Below are positions 17,788-26,935 of a stretch of 64,000 nt of DNA, one piece after another. Under the pieces are notes generated by a model, which made no database searches, was not told the origin of the DNA, and saw nothing but the letters and a program-made list of their open reading frames with translations. Numbering within the stretch: position 1 is the stretch's first letter; the number at the start of each line of letters is the position of its first letter. A program made the position numbers and the translations under genes. This DNA comes from Hyphomicrobium sp. NDB2Meth4 (GTDB lineage: Bacteria; Pseudomonadota; Alphaproteobacteria; Rhizobiales; Hyphomicrobiaceae): positions 982,501 through 1,046,500 of the forward strand of contig NZ_FPEJ01000001.1 of assembly GCF_900117445.1 (NCBI RefSeq). Direction: 5' to 3'.

Positions 17788-18327
17788 TTAGGCGGTTTCT
17801 TTGCGCGGAGGTGCGATCTCCATTGCAGACGGCATTTCCACTACCTCGCGCTCGCGGCGGCGAGCCTGCGGGGGTTGGAAAGCGCGGCGGGCATGAAACT
17901 CGCAGTACGGGAGGCCGGGGACCTTGTTCTTGCCGCAGAAGTGGAAATCGGAGGCTTGCGGGTCCCCGATCGGCCAGCGGCAGCTGCACTCGGTCAACGT
18001 CTGGATCGTTTTGCGCTCGTTGAGCGGGATCACCATCTCTTCCGCGGGCGGCACATAGACATCCGCCTCCTGGTAGAGGGCGCGGAACGCGGGGTTGCCC
18101 GTCTGCGCCATGCGCGTCTTCGCCATGCGCTTGGAAGCCATCCGCGGGCGGGGGCGGTGGCTCTTCATGCGCGAGGTGGTCGCTCGGCCGGAGAGCCCGA
18201 GCCGGTGAACTTTGCCGATCACGGCATTGCGGGTGACGCTGCCGAGCCGTCCGGCGATCTGGCTTGCGCTCAAGCCTTCGCCCCAGAGCTTTTTCAACAG
18301 CTCCACGCGCTCATCCGTCCAAGCCAT
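17788..18327 (-). CDS. gcrA: Cell cycle regulator GcrA
   Basis: The 179-residue protein starts MAWTDERVELLKKLW, the characteristic GcrA N-terminus. Its helix-turn-helix (GLSASQIAGRLG, NAVIGKVHRLGLSGR) recognises methylated GANTC promoters. A basic linker and the C-terminal RNA-polymerase-sigma2-binding part (CSCRWPIGDPQASDFHFCG, LPYCEFHARRAF) follow. GcrA acts with sigma-70 and CcrM methylation to time cell-cycle genes in alphaproteobacteria. ATG 18327 is chosen because it gives the canonical start; the open frame upstream is Arg/Pro-rich. Confidence 0.96.
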   Translation of the reverse strand: MAWTDERVELLKKLWGEGLSASQIAGRLGSVTRNAVIGKVHRLGLSGRATTSRMKSHRPRPRMASKRMAKTRMAQTGNPAFRALYQEADVYVPPAEEMVIPLNERKTIQTLTECSCRWPIGDPQASDFHFCGKNKVPGLPYCEFHARRAFQPPQARRREREVVEMPSAMEIAPPRKETA

Positions 18328-18982
18328 AAATTCTCGCTCCCTGAGGTACCAGGGGCGCGCGCCTATGCGCACACCGATTGACAGTCGGGACAGACAGGGG
18401 CGCGGCGCGGAGCGTGCGGGGACGCTACGGACGCGACAAGCCAATGCCTGACCGGTTACGGACGCTGTACTGTGGGTGACGCGTACTAGATGGCGCTTGA
18501 CGAAAAGCGCGAATACGACTGAGCAAACAACAGGTTCACCGAGTCGAGCCGGGGCTACTCAAAGAGTGTCACGCGTCAAGCGCGAGACCTCGTGCCGCGA
18601 CAGGCCTAAACCTACAACAGGCAGAATTGGGCCTACAAGAACGTCCCGCACTGCATCAGGGCATCCCACGGGACAGGTGGTATATTCGCAACATGCAATA
18701 TCGGCTCCCGTGACTGATTTGCCCGCGGTTGCAGGCCCGCGGCAGCGGTCGCTCGAAGGTGCGCACGGCAATCCCCAGTACTCTCTCGCAATCCCCACGA
18801 TTCGCAGCCTCACCCGTGCGGCGAGCACGGACCGCCGCGCTGTGGCCCTAAATCCAGGCAACCGGCGCCCGTTCCGTTGACAGAGCACCCTCGCGCGCGT
18901 ATCTACAGCGCTTCCCTAGCCGCCGCGGAGGCGGCTTTTTTAGTTTCCAGCGACGCTTCGCTGCATGAGGAGTGGGCCAACG
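18328..18982. other. 655-bp gene-free interval between gcrA and argD
   Basis: This region separates divergent gcrA and argD. Open frames on both strands are Arg/Thr/Pro-rich and have no recognisable family, so no gene is called. It contains GANTC sites (GAGTC near 18541, GATTC near 18800), which fits cell-cycle-regulated promoters. Close to argD there is an intrinsic terminator with no coding gene before it. No tRNA-like TTCGANTC arm was seen. Confidence 0.5.
18919..18941 (+). terminator. Intrinsic terminator just upstream of argD (leader attenuator or sRNA end)
   Basis: GCCGCC (18919-18924), loop GCGGA and GGCGGC (18930-18935) are followed immediately by six T residues. The hairpin lies about 40 bp before the argD start, and no coding gene precedes it on this strand. 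It could be an attenuator in the argD leader or the 3' end of a small RNA. Confidence 0.6.
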
Positions 18983-20224
18983 ATGTCCGCATCCTTGGCA
19001 GCCTCGGAATCCACCCCCAAGGCTGCTGTTCAGACGACGAGCCCCTCTGCGGCCGTCATGGGCACGTACGCGCGCCAGAACCTCGTCTTCGAGCGGGGGG
19101 AAGGCGCCTGGCTCATCACGCCGGATGGCGATCGCTACCTCGACTTCGGCTCTGGCGTCGCCGTCAACGTGCTCGGCCACGCGCACCCGGTTCTGGTGGC
19201 GGCACTGACCCAGCAGGCCGGCAAGCTCTGGCACACCTCTAACCTATATCGTGTAGAGGGGCAGGAGCGCTTGGCTGAGCGCCTCGTCGCCGCGACATTC
19301 GCCGACAAGGTGTTCTTCTGCAATTCGGGCGCCGAAGCGTGCGAGGCTGCCATCAAGGCCGCGCGGCGCTACCACTACGTCGACGGCAACCCGCAGCGCT
19401 GGCGCATCATCACCTACACCGGCGCCTTCCATGGCCGCACGCTTGCGACCATCGCCGCCGGCGGCAATCCGAAATACCTCGAAGGCTTCGGCCCGGCCGT
19501 TGAAGGCTTCGATCAGGTTCCCTTCGGCGACATCGACGCGACCGAGCAGGCCATCACGCCTGAGACGGCTGCGATCATGATCGAGCCGACGCAGGGCGAA
19601 GGTGGCGTCAACGTCGCCAGCGCCGAGTTCCTGCGCGCGCTCCGCGCCCTGTGCGACAAGCATGGCCTGCTGCTCATCCTCGACGAGGTGCAGAGCGGTG
19701 TCGGTCGCTGCGGCAAGCTATTTGCGCACGAATGGGCCGGCATCACGCCCGACCTCATGCCCATCGCCAAAGGCATCGGCGGCGGCTTCCCGCTCGGCGC
19801 GCTGCTGGCGACCGAGGAAGCAGCAAAAGGCCTCGTGCCCGGAACGCATGGCTCGACGTTCGGCGGCAATCCGTTGGCGACGGCCGTCGGCTACGCTGTG
19901 CTGGGCGCGGTGCTCGAGCCCGGCTTTCTCGAGGGCGTGCAGCAGAAAGCTCTGCGCATGAAGCAGGCGCTGGCATCCATCAAGGATTCCCATCCCGATC
20001 TCGTCGAGGAAGTGCGCGGCCAGGGCTTGCTCACCGGTATCAAGGTGAAGGTCCTGCCTGCCGATGTCGTTAAGGCCGCCATTGCCGAGAAGCTTCTCGT
20101 CGTCGGCGCGTCCGACAACGTCGTGCGCCTCCTGCCCCCGCTCAACATTGCCGACGAGGAGATTGCCGAGGCCGCGCAGCGTCTGTCGCGCGCGCTCGAC
20201 CGCCTGTCGGCAACTGCAACCTGA
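18983..20224 (+). CDS. argD: Acetylornithine aminotransferase
   Basis: The 413-residue class III PLP aminotransferase makes N-acetylornithine from the semialdehyde (arginine pathway) and often also serves lysine synthesis. It has the PLP-phosphate loop [12 protein letters not shown], the [11 protein letters not shown] segment, LILDEVQSG with the PLP-nitrogen Asp, and the Schiff-base Lys in [18 protein letters not shown] 18983 has a TGAGGAG upstream; an ATG at 18965 is also possible. It is followed 32 bp later by argF and then hslO, a common alphaproteobacterial operon. Confidence 0.95.
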   Translation: MSASLAASESTPKAAVQTTSPSAAVMGTYARQNLVFERGEGAWLITPDGDRYLDFGSGVAVNVLGHAHPVLVAALTQQAGKLWHTSNLYRVEGQERLAERLVAATFADKVFFCNSGAEACEAAIKAARRYHYVDGNPQRWRIITYTGAFHGRTLATIAAGGNPKYLEGFGPAVEGFDQVPFGDIDATEQAITPETAAIMIEPTQGEGGVNVASAEFLRALRALCDKHGLLLILDEVQSGVGRCGKLFAHEWAGITPDLMPIAKGIGGGFPLGALLATEEAAKGLVPGTHGSTFGGNPLATAVGYAVLGAVLEPGFLEGVQQKALRMKQALASIKDSHPDLVEEVRGQGLLTGIKVKVLPADVVKAAIAEKLLVVGASDNVVRLLPPLNIADEEIAEAAQRLSRALDRLSATAT

Positions 20225-20256
20225 TACCCATCCACATCCTAGCCGGCCGGAGTGCC

Positions 20257-21204
20257 ATGGCCACGAAATCGCGAACCGTTTCGACGCCGAGACATTTTCT
20301 CGATCTTGATGCCTTTGATGCAGCGACGCTGCGCAAGATCATCGACATGGCGCACGCCATGAAGAAAGCGGGCAAGAAAACGCCTGCGAAGTTCAGGCCT
20401 GCCGGCATCGAGGAAACGACGCTGGCGATGATCTTCGAGAAGCCGTCGACGCGCACCCGCGTGTCGTTCGACGTCGCCATGCGCCAGCTCGGCGGCCAGA
20501 CGATCTCGCTCAGCAACAACGATCTCCAGCTCGGCCGCGGTGAATCGATCGTCGATACAGCGCGCGTTCTCTCGCGCTACGTCGACGCCATCATGATCCG
20601 CGCCAACGCGCACGACACGCTGCTCGATCTTGCCAAGTACGGCTCGGTCCCGGTCATCAATGGCCTGACTGACAAGAGCCATCCCTGTCAGGTGATGGCC
20701 GACATCATGACCTTCGAGGAACACAAGGGCCCGATCAAAGGCCGCTCGGTCGCCTGGGTCGGCGATGGCAACAACGTCGCCGTTTCCTGGATGCACGCCG
20801 CCGTGCGCTTCGGCTTCGAGCTGCGCCTCGCCTGTCCCGACGAGCTGCGTCCCGAGAAGGACGCCGTCGATTGGGTTAAGCGCGAAAAAGGCGTCGTCAG
20901 CTATGGCAGCGACGTGATGAAGGCCGTGCGCGGCGTTGATTGCGTGGTGACCGACACGTGGGTGTCGATGGGTCAAACCGATGCGCCCCGCCGCAAGAAA
21001 ATGCTCCAGCCCTACGCCGTCGACGCCAAGCTGATGAAGGCGGCCGACAAGGACGCTATCTTCATGCACTGCCTGCCTGCCTATCGCGGCAAGGAAGTTT
21101 CGGAGGACGTCATCGACGGCCCGCAGTCGGTCGTGTTCGACGAGGCCGAGAACCGCCTTCACGCCCAGAAGGCAATTTTGGCCTGGTGTCTCGGAGTATC
21201 GTGA
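20257..21204 (+). CDS. argF: Ornithine carbamoyltransferase
   Basis: The 315-residue enzyme condenses ornithine and carbamoyl phosphate to citrulline. It shows the carbamoyl-phosphate loop [12 protein letters not shown], the HPCQ-type motif ([13 protein letters not shown]), the ornithine-binding DTWVSMGQ and the [12 protein letters not shown] active-site Cys loop. Length is normal and the first 15 residues are variable. The TGA stop overlaps the ATG of hslO (TGATG at 21202-21206), so the two are translationally coupled. Confidence 0.97.
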   Translation: MATKSRTVSTPRHFLDLDAFDAATLRKIIDMAHAMKKAGKKTPAKFRPAGIEETTLAMIFEKPSTRTRVSFDVAMRQLGGQTISLSNNDLQLGRGESIVDTARVLSRYVDAIMIRANAHDTLLDLAKYGSVPVINGLTDKSHPCQVMADIMTFEEHKGPIKGRSVAWVGDGNNVAVSWMHAAVRFGFELRLACPDELRPEKDAVDWVKREKGVVSYGSDVMKAVRGVDCVVTDTWVSMGQTDAPRRKKMLQPYAVDAKLMKAADKDAIFMHCLPAYRGKEVSEDVIDGPQSVVFDEAENRLHAQKAILAWCLGVS

Positions 21205-22178
21205 TGGTGGAAGCGGCGGCAACAACCGAGACCCGCAAGACGCCGGGCGACGACCTTGTGCTGCCCTTCCGCACCGAAAGCTCGGGCGTCATCGGGCGTC
21301 TTGTGCGCCTCGGGCCAGCGATCGATGAGATCCTGTCCCATCATGCAGCGCCAGAAGCCGTCTCGCGTGCGCTTGGCGAAGCCGTGGCGCTCACCGCCAT
21401 GCTCGGTACTGCGCTCAAGATCGATGGCAAGCTGACGCTGCAAACCAAGACCGACGGCATCCTCGATTTTCTCGTCGTCAGCTTCGAGCCGCCCGGCCGG
21501 TTGCGCGGCTACGCGCGCTTCGACAAGAAGCGCATGGCTGAAGAGGCCGACGACGTCGACCCCGCTATCCTTCTTGGCGTCGGCCACCTCGCCATCACCA
21601 TCGATCCCGGCGAGGAAATGGATCGCTATCAGGGCATCGTTGCACTCGAAGGCGAGAGCGTCGGCGATGCCGCGTTGAGCTACTTCCGCCAGTCCGAGCA
21701 ACTTCCCTCATTCCTGCGGTTGGCCGTAGCCCGCCACTATACGGCCGGCGAGAACGGCGAGCCGGGTCGCTGGCAATGGCGCGCTGGCGGCTTGATGATC
21801 CAGCACCTCGCGCGTGAAGGCGGCTCTGACGAACGCGTCGTTTCGTCTGAAGAGGACGAGGAGATCGTCGGCGATGCCGATGATGATTGGGAGCGCACGC
21901 GTATTCTCGCCGCGACGGTCGAGGATCACGAGCTGCTGGACCCGATGCTTGCCCCTGACCGGCTGCTCTATCGCCTGTTCCACGAGGAAGGCGTGCGCGC
22001 ATTCCCGGCAACGCCCGTCGAAGCTTTCTGTCGCTGCTCGCGCGAGCGCGTCGAAGCATTCCTGAAAAGCTTTGGCGCCGCTGATCTCACCGACATGCGC
22101 GAGCCCGACGGCTCGATCTCGGTCACGTGCGAGTTCTGCACCAAGACCTACCGCTTCGCGCCCGACGAGATCACCTAG
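21204..22178 (+). CDS. hslO: Redox-regulated chaperone Hsp33
   Basis: The 324-residue holdase chaperone is activated by oxidation. The C-terminal zinc site is present as CRC (C-x-C) and, about 30 residues later, CEFC (C-x2-C), giving the four redox-active cysteines of Hsp33. The N-terminal domain shows TALKIDGKLTLQTKTDG and DPGEEMDRYQGIVALEGES. A 25-residue acidic insertion (SSEEDEEIVGDADDDWE) lies before the linker. It overlaps argF and is the last gene of the argD-argF-hslO unit. Confidence 0.95.
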   Translation: MVEAAATTETRKTPGDDLVLPFRTESSGVIGRLVRLGPAIDEILSHHAAPEAVSRALGEAVALTAMLGTALKIDGKLTLQTKTDGILDFLVVSFEPPGRLRGYARFDKKRMAEEADDVDPAILLGVGHLAITIDPGEEMDRYQGIVALEGESVGDAALSYFRQSEQLPSFLRLAVARHYTAGENGEPGRWQWRAGGLMIQHLAREGGSDERVVSSEEDEEIVGDADDDWERTRILAATVEDHELLDPMLAPDRLLYRLFHEEGVRAFPATPVEAFCRCSRERVEAFLKSFGAADLTDMREPDGSISVTCEFCTKTYRFAPDEIT

Positions 22179-22203
22179 CACTCATCCCGCAGATGACCTC
22201 GTG

Positions 22204-22596
22204 TCACTTCAGAGTCTTCAAATAACTCACGATCTTGGCGCGCTCCGACGCATCGGAAATGCCGCCGAACGGCTTCATCGCGTTGCCGTGCACGACGTTG
22301 TCGGGATTGGCGATGAACTTGTCGAGGTTGGCCTCGTCCCAAGTGATGCCGGAGTTTTTCATCGCGGACGAGAACTCAAAGCCATCGATCGAGCCAGCCT
22401 TGCGCCCGACGATGCCATGCAACGACGGCCCTAGCCGATTGTCGCCTTCCTTGAATGAATGGCACGTCCGGCACGCGTTGTTGAACGCGACTTTGCCGTC
22501 GCCTTCCTCTTGCTCCGCTGCGGCGGGCACCGTTGTGAGCGCCAATACGGCAAGAACGAGGGATGAAGCTAGCGAGCGACGCACTTGTGCCTCCAT
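22204..22596 (-). CDS. Exported class I c-type cytochrome
   Basis: The 130-residue protein has a Sec signal peptide ending AAA-EQ near residue 27, one haem site C42-R-T-C45-H46, and a Met ligand probably in GNAMKPFGG. This is the cytochrome c2 / c550 layout: a soluble periplasmic electron carrier. The order LGPSLHGIVGRKAG is typical of the group. The partner oxidase or dehydrogenase is not encoded nearby. It is convergent with hslO. Confidence 0.93.
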   Translation of the reverse strand: MEAQVRRSLASSLVLAVLALTTVPAAAEQEEGDGKVAFNNACRTCHSFKEGDNRLGPSLHGIVGRKAGSIDGFEFSSAMKNSGITWDEANLDKFIANPDNVVHGNAMKPFGGISDASERAKIVSYLKTLK

Positions 22597-22694
22597 GACT
22601 GCAAACAGTCGATGGCTGCATAAGCGCGCGCGGATGCCAGTTGTTCCCGAATTCAGCCGCGTTCAGCTCTGAATATTTCGTGATCGCGCTGCGA

Positions 22695-23870
22695 TCAGCG
22701 CACCGCGGAACCATGCTCCGCCCAGTCTCGGAGGCGACCGAGGAAGGCATCGCATTTGTCGAGCTGATCCTTCTCGATCCACTCGTCCGCGGTATGCGCT
22801 TGAGCGATATCGCCGGGACCGATGACCACCGCCGGCGAACCCGCCACCTGGAACAAGCCGGCTTCGGTCGCGTACGAGACGGCATGCGTCTCGTTCTGTC
22901 CGGCGAGCTTTAGCGCCAGCGCGACGGCCTCGGACGATGCGCCCGCAGAGTACGGCGGCACCTGATTGACGATGTCGATGTCGATGCCGGCCTCCGGCGC
23001 GATCTTTTGCATTTCCGGAACGCATACGTTCGCAGCGAACGCGCGAATGCGCCGGTCTATCGCGCTGATATCGACACCCGGAATAGCCCGCACGTCGAAT
23101 TGCATGGTGCAGCTGATCGGCACGATGTTCGTAGCCGTGCCGCCTTCGATCTTGGTCACCTGCAGCGTCGCATAAGGCGGATCGAAGCGCGGATCCTGAG
23201 GACGCAGCTTCAATTCGTTCTCTATCTCAGCCAGTTCCCGCAGCAGCTTGCCTGCGACCGTGATCGCGTTGACGCCGAGTGGCGCCATGCTCGAGTGCGC
23301 TGCGCGTCCACGCACGTCGATGCGCCAGCGCACCGGACCTTTGTGGGAATCGACCACACTCATGGATGTCGGTTCGCCCACGAACACGATGCGTGGCTTC
23401 GTCAGTCGCGTACCGAACTCCGCGATCATCGGCCTCACGCCGAGGCAGCCGATCTCCTCGTCGTACGAGAACGCAAGATGGATCGGCACCGTCAGCGGCC
23501 GCGCCAGGAATTTGGGTACCGCGGCAAGCGCGCACGCGATGAAGCCCTTCATGTCCGCAGTGCCGCGCCCATAGAGTTTGCCGTCACGTTCGGCCAGAAC
23601 GAACGGGTCGGACGTCCAGGCCTGCCCATCGACCGGCACCACATCGGTGTGCCCCGACAAGGCGACACCCGGCACGCCCTGCGGGCCGATGCTGGCATAA
23701 AGGCTCGCCTTCGTCCCCGCGGCGTTGGGCACGATCTCGCTGGCGACGCCATGCTGGAGAAGATAGTCCTCGACGAAATGGATGAGCGCCACGTTTGGCT
23801 TGTGGCTGGTCGTGTCGAAGCCGACGAGCCGCGCCAGCAGCTCTACTGACGAGTAGCTGGGACCGTTCAT
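22695..23870 (-). CDS. argE: Acetylornithine deacetylase
   Basis: The 391-residue M20 peptidase-family enzyme releases ornithine from N-acetylornithine. Metal-site motifs are SGHTDVVPVDG, GRGTADMKG, SYDEEIGCLGV and FVGEPT, with the C-terminal GPGDIAQAHTADEWIE, all in the expected order. The pattern fits ArgE better than DapE, whose gene is separately present at 35209. It supports the linear arginine pathway alongside argD, argF and argH. A gap of 16 bp separates it from apaG downstream. Confidence 0.92.
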   Translation of the reverse strand: MNGPSYSSVELLARLVGFDTTSHKPNVALIHFVEDYLLQHGVASEIVPNAAGTKASLYASIGPQGVPGVALSGHTDVVPVDGQAWTSDPFVLAERDGKLYGRGTADMKGFIACALAAVPKFLARPLTVPIHLAFSYDEEIGCLGVRPMIAEFGTRLTKPRIVFVGEPTSMSVVDSHKGPVRWRIDVRGRAAHSSMAPLGVNAITVAGKLLRELAEIENELKLRPQDPRFDPPYATLQVTKIEGGTATNIVPISCTMQFDVRAIPGVDISAIDRRIRAFAANVCVPEMQKIAPEAGIDIDIVNQVPPYSAGASSEAVALALKLAGQNETHAVSYATEAGLFQVAGSPAVVIGPGDIAQAHTADEWIEKDQLDKCDAFLGRLRDWAEHGSAVR

Positions 23871-23886
23871 CGCCTGTGCCTTCTAT

Positions 23887-24279
23887 CTAGTTGAGGCTGC
23901 GCACGACGAACGGACTGTCGAGGGAGAATGCCGGAACAGCGACGTCGAACAACTCGCCCTTTTCGTCGGTCATCTGATAGCTGCCGACCATGATGCCCGA
24001 AGGTGTGCGCAGCGGGCAGCCCGAAGTATAGCTGAACGATCCTCCCGGCTGAATGACCGGGGTCTCGCCGACGACGCCTGGGCCGCGAACTTCCTCAGTC
24101 TGGCCGAGCCCATCGGTGATCAGCCACACGCGCGAGCGCAGCTGCACCGTCTCCTCGCCCTCGTTGGCGATGTCGATGGTATACGCCCAATAGAACTGGC
24201 CCTCGTCCGGTGAGGACTGCTCTTCCAGGTACTGCGGTGTAACGCGTATGCGGATACCGCGGGTAACGGCTTCGTACAT
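23887..24279 (-). CDS. apaG: ApaG protein
   Basis: The 130-residue protein is an all-beta ApaG/FBXO3-type domain covering the whole chain: YEAVTRGIRIRVTPQYLEEQS, FYWAYTIDIANEG, the G-rich GPGVVGETPVIQPGGSFSYTSG, and a C-terminal EKGELFDVAVPAFSL. In E. coli it is linked to Co2+ resistance, but its biochemical role is not settled. ATG 24279 is the canonical start; the frame upstream is not conserved. It lies between metZ and argE on the same strand. Confidence 0.93.
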   Translation of the reverse strand: MYEAVTRGIRIRVTPQYLEEQSSPDEGQFYWAYTIDIANEGEETVQLRSRVWLITDGLGQTEEVRGPGVVGETPVIQPGGSFSYTSGCPLRTPSGIMVGSYQMTDEKGELFDVAVPAFSLDSPFVVRSLN

Positions 24280-24404
24280 GGTTGCGGCTCTGCTCCTGGC
24301 GTCGGTTTCGCCCGACGCGTCGGCGGCGCATACTAAGGACGCCGCGCGCCGGGTCAATGTCGCTGGAAGCCCCAGGCCATGATCGCTTGGGATGCGATCA
24401 GCTC

Positions 24405-25619
24405 TTAGGCACGGCGGCTGGCCGCAAGGCCCGCATCGAGGTCGGCGGCGAGGTCTTCGAAGGCCTCGAGGCCTACCGAAAAACGCAAGAGGCCATCGCC
24501 TATGCCCAGCTCGGCCCGCGCCTCCGGCCCGATGCGGAAATGCGTCGTGGTCGCCGGATGCGTGATCAGCGATTTGGCATCCCCCAGGTTGTTGGAGAGC
24601 TTGATCAGCCGCAGGGCATTCTGCAGGGCGAACGCCGCCGGCTTTCCGCCCTTCACCTCGAACGCGATCATCTGTCCGCCGCCCGCCATCTGCTTCTTGG
24701 CGATGTCGGCTTGTGGGTGATCGGCCCGGCCGCAGTAGAGAACCCGCGCCACTTCCGGCCGTTCGGCAAGGTAGTCCGCGAGCTTGGCCGCGGTCGCCAT
24801 CTGCGCGCGGATGCGCACCGGCATCGTCTCCAGGCCCTTCAGCATCACCCATGCATTGAACGGGCTCAGCGTCGGCCCCGTCTGGCGCACGAACTCTTGC
24901 AGGTGGTTGGTCACATAGTCGGTAGAGCCCAGCACCACGCCACCCAGGCACCGCCCCTGTCCGTCGATGTGCTTCGTGGCCGAATAGACCACCACGTCCG
25001 CGCCTTGCTCGATAGGGCGCTGCAGCAGCGGCGTCGCAAACACGTTGTCGACCACGACGATTGCACCGATCTCATGCGCCAGCTTCGACACTGCCGCGAT
25101 GTCCACCAGCTCCAGAGTGGGGTTCGATGGCGTCTCGAAGAAGAAGAGCTTGGTGTTCGGCCGGATCGCTTTCTTCCAGGCGTCGAGGTCACGCCCGTCG
25201 ACCAGCGTCGAGGAGATCCCATAGCGCGGTGCCAGCACGTCGACGATATAGCGACAGGCGCCGAACAGAGCCCGTGCCGAGACGATGTGGTCGCCGGCTT
25301 TCAGATAGCCGAGGATCGCGGCGTTCACCGCCGCCATGCCGCTGGCCGTCGCACGCGCCTCCTCAGCCCCTTCGAGCAGCCGGATGCGCTCCTCGAACAT
25401 GGAGACGGTCGGGTTTGAGAACCGCGTGTACTGGAAACCGGGATCTTCGTTCTTGAAGCGCGCTTCGGCCTGCTCGGCGCTCGAATAGACGAACCCCTGC
25501 GTCAGGAACATCGCCTCCGACGTTTCGCCGAACTGCGAGCGCAGCGACCCTCCGTGCACCAGCCGCGTTTCCGGGGCCCATGAGTTCGGATCGGTCGAAT
25601 TGTCGTCGTTGCTCGCCAT
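24405..25619 (-). CDS. metZ: O-succinylhomoserine sulfhydrylase
   Basis: The 404-residue Cys/Met-metabolism PLP enzyme makes homocysteine directly from O-succinylhomoserine and sulfide. It shows YTRFSNPTVSMFEERIRLLEG, ATASGMAAVNAA, the FFETPSNPTLELVDI aspartate region and the PLP-lysine segment YSATKHIDGQGR. Sequence and riboswitch context favour MetZ over MetB/MetC, though substrate use is not proven. ATG 25619 follows a SAM-II riboswitch and terminator in the leader. Confidence 0.93.
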   Translation of the reverse strand: MASNDDNSTDPNSWAPETRLVHGGSLRSQFGETSEAMFLTQGFVYSSAEQAEARFKNEDPGFQYTRFSNPTVSMFEERIRLLEGAEEARATASGMAAVNAAILGYLKAGDHIVSARALFGACRYIVDVLAPRYGISSTLVDGRDLDAWKKAIRPNTKLFFFETPSNPTLELVDIAAVSKLAHEIGAIVVVDNVFATPLLQRPIEQGADVVVYSATKHIDGQGRCLGGVVLGSTDYVTNHLQEFVRQTGPTLSPFNAWVMLKGLETMPVRIRAQMATAAKLADYLAERPEVARVLYCGRADHPQADIAKKQMAGGGQMIAFEVKGGKPAAFALQNALRLIKLSNNLGDAKSLITHPATTTHFRIGPEARAELGIGDGLLRFSVGLEAFEDLAADLDAGLAASRRA

Positions 25620-25685
25620 AGCGCACTTTCCTTCCGGGGCCTGGATGCCCAGTAAAAAGCCCGGCCAGCTAAAGCGCTGCTCGCG

Positions 25686-25724
25686 AAAAAAAGCCGCGCG
25701 TGGAAGCTTGGAGGTGCGCACGGC
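25686..25724 (-). terminator. Intrinsic terminator of the metZ leader
   Basis: On the minus strand GCCGTGCG (25717-25724 complement) pairs over 8 bp with CGCGCGGC (25693-25700 complement), followed by seven T residues (25686-25692). It lies directly after the SAM-II aptamer and 67 bp before metZ. SAM binding would therefore favour premature termination. Confidence 0.82.
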
Positions 25725-25780
25725 CCTTTTAGCGAGTTGTTTTACGTGGCTGCAAGCCGGCCGGCCAAATGACCACGAGG
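25724..25780 (-). ncRNA. SAM-II riboswitch upstream of metZ
   Basis: Read on the minus strand, the segment starts CGTGGTCATTTGG, has CCGGCCGGCTTGCAGCCACG and then TAAAACAACTCGCTAAAAGG. These are the conserved SAM-II elements: the 5' stem, a TGCAGCCACG closing strand that pairs with CGTGG, and the GCTAAA pseudoknot strand. SAM-II switches precede methionine genes in alphaproteobacteria. The TGGTCATTTGG segment differs by one base from the TGGTGATTTG I recall as most common. Its position before metZ supports the call. Confidence 0.93.
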
Positions 25781-25789
25781 TATCAGCGG

Positions 25790-25819
25790 GGATTACTCCC
25801 GCTACGCGCTTGGCGTCAA
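25790..25819 (-). promoter_or_regulatory. Predicted metZ promoter
   Basis: On the minus strand TTGACG (25814-25819 complement) and TAATCC (25790-25795 complement) are 18 bp apart. Transcription would start near 25783, only a few bases before the SAM-II aptamer, as expected for a leader riboswitch. Confidence 0.6.
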
Positions 25820-25873
25820 GGCCTGCTTGCTCTAGAGCGACAAGCAGCACTTGCGTTCGGGGACTTAACGAAG

Positions 25874-26935
25874 ATGGCTAAGGCCGAGGTTAAAGCTGGC
25901 GGAGGCGGGGCCGCGACTGCGGAGGGCATCCTTCCCTCGCAGGCCATCACTGCGCTGATTGAGGGCGATAAGGTCAAGCTGCCCGAGCCACTCTTATCGA
26001 ACCAGCTCCAGCCCGCGAGCCTCGATTTGCGCCTCGGCACCGTGGCCTATCGCGTGCGCGCAAGCTTCCTGCCTGGCCGCGACGAGAAGGTGGCGACTAA
26101 GCTCGACGACCTGCAGATGCACGCCATTTCCCTTTCGCAAGGCGCGGTGCTGGAAACTGGCTGCGTCTATGTCGCCCCGCTTCTGGAAAGCCTCGCGCTG
26201 CCGCCCGAGCTCTGCGCCGCCACCAATCCGAAAAGCTCCACCGGCCGTCTCGACGTGTTCACGCGCGTGATCGCCGATGGCGTATCCGCCTTCGACCAGA
26301 TCCCCGCCGGCTACGACGGCCCGCTCTACGCCGAGATCTGTCCGCAGACCTTCCCGGTCGTGGTGCGCAAAGGCTCGCGCCTGTCACAGATCCGTTTCCG
26401 GGCGGGCGGAGCGGAAGCAAAGCCCGTGCAGGATATCGCGCTCTCCGTTGATCTGGCTGGCAATGCCGATGGTCTCGTCGGGTATCGCGCCAAGCGCCAC
26501 ACCGGCCTCGTTGACGTTGATGCCGTCGGCGCCTGCTCGGTCCTCGACTATTGGGAGCCGATCTATGTGCGCGACAAGAAGCGCCTGATCCTTGATCCCG
26601 ACCAGTTCTACATCCTCGCTTCAAAGGAAGCTGTGCACGTGCCGCCCGATCAGGCGGCCGAGATGGTCCCGTTCAATCCGCTCGTCGGCGAATTCCGCGT
26701 GCATTATGCCGGCTTCTTTGATCCCGGCTTCGGCCACGCCGAGGCCGGTGGCGCCGGAGCTCGCGCAGTGCTCGAAGTGCGCTCGCACAAGGTCCCGTTC
26801 ATCATCGAGGATGGGCAGACCATCGGCCGCCTCGTCTACGAGCGTCTCACCGAGATGCCGGAGATCGTCTACGGCCTCGACCTCGCCTCCCACTATCAGG
26901 CCCAGGGCCTCAAGCTCTCCAAGCACTTCAAGTAG
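25874..26935 (+). CDS. dcd: 2'-deoxycytidine 5'-triphosphate deaminase (long form)
   Basis: The 353-residue protein is the long, two-dUTPase-fold version of dCTP deaminase common in alphaproteobacteria; the short E. coli form is about 190 residues. It supplies dUTP for dTMP synthesis. Recognisable parts are LSNQLQPASLDLRLG, the active-site ATNPKSSTGRLDVFTR and the G-rich FDPGFG segment in the second half. ATG 25874 is taken as start: the open frame upstream runs through the divergent metZ leader. It is followed by a palindromic repeat. Confidence 0.92.
   Translation: MAKAEVKAGGGGAATAEGILPSQAITALIEGDKVKLPEPLLSNQLQPASLDLRLGTVAYRVRASFLPGRDEKVATKLDDLQMHAISLSQGAVLETGCVYVAPLLESLALPPELCAATNPKSSTGRLDVFTRVIADGVSAFDQIPAGYDGPLYAEICPQTFPVVVRKGSRLSQIRFRAGGAEAKPVQDIALSVDLAGNADGLVGYRAKRHTGLVDVDAVGACSVLDYWEPIYVRDKKRLILDPDQFYILASKEAVHVPPDQAAEMVPFNPLVGEFRVHYAGFFDPGFGHAEAGGAGARAVLEVRSHKVPFIIEDGQTIGRLVYERLTEMPEIVYGLDLASHYQAQGLKLSKHFK

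Noticed and set aside
18476-18880. A 134-codon plus-strand frame between gcrA and argD
   Set aside because: Composition is Arg/Thr/Pro-rich with no family or ribosome site; the interval is better described as a regulatory gap.
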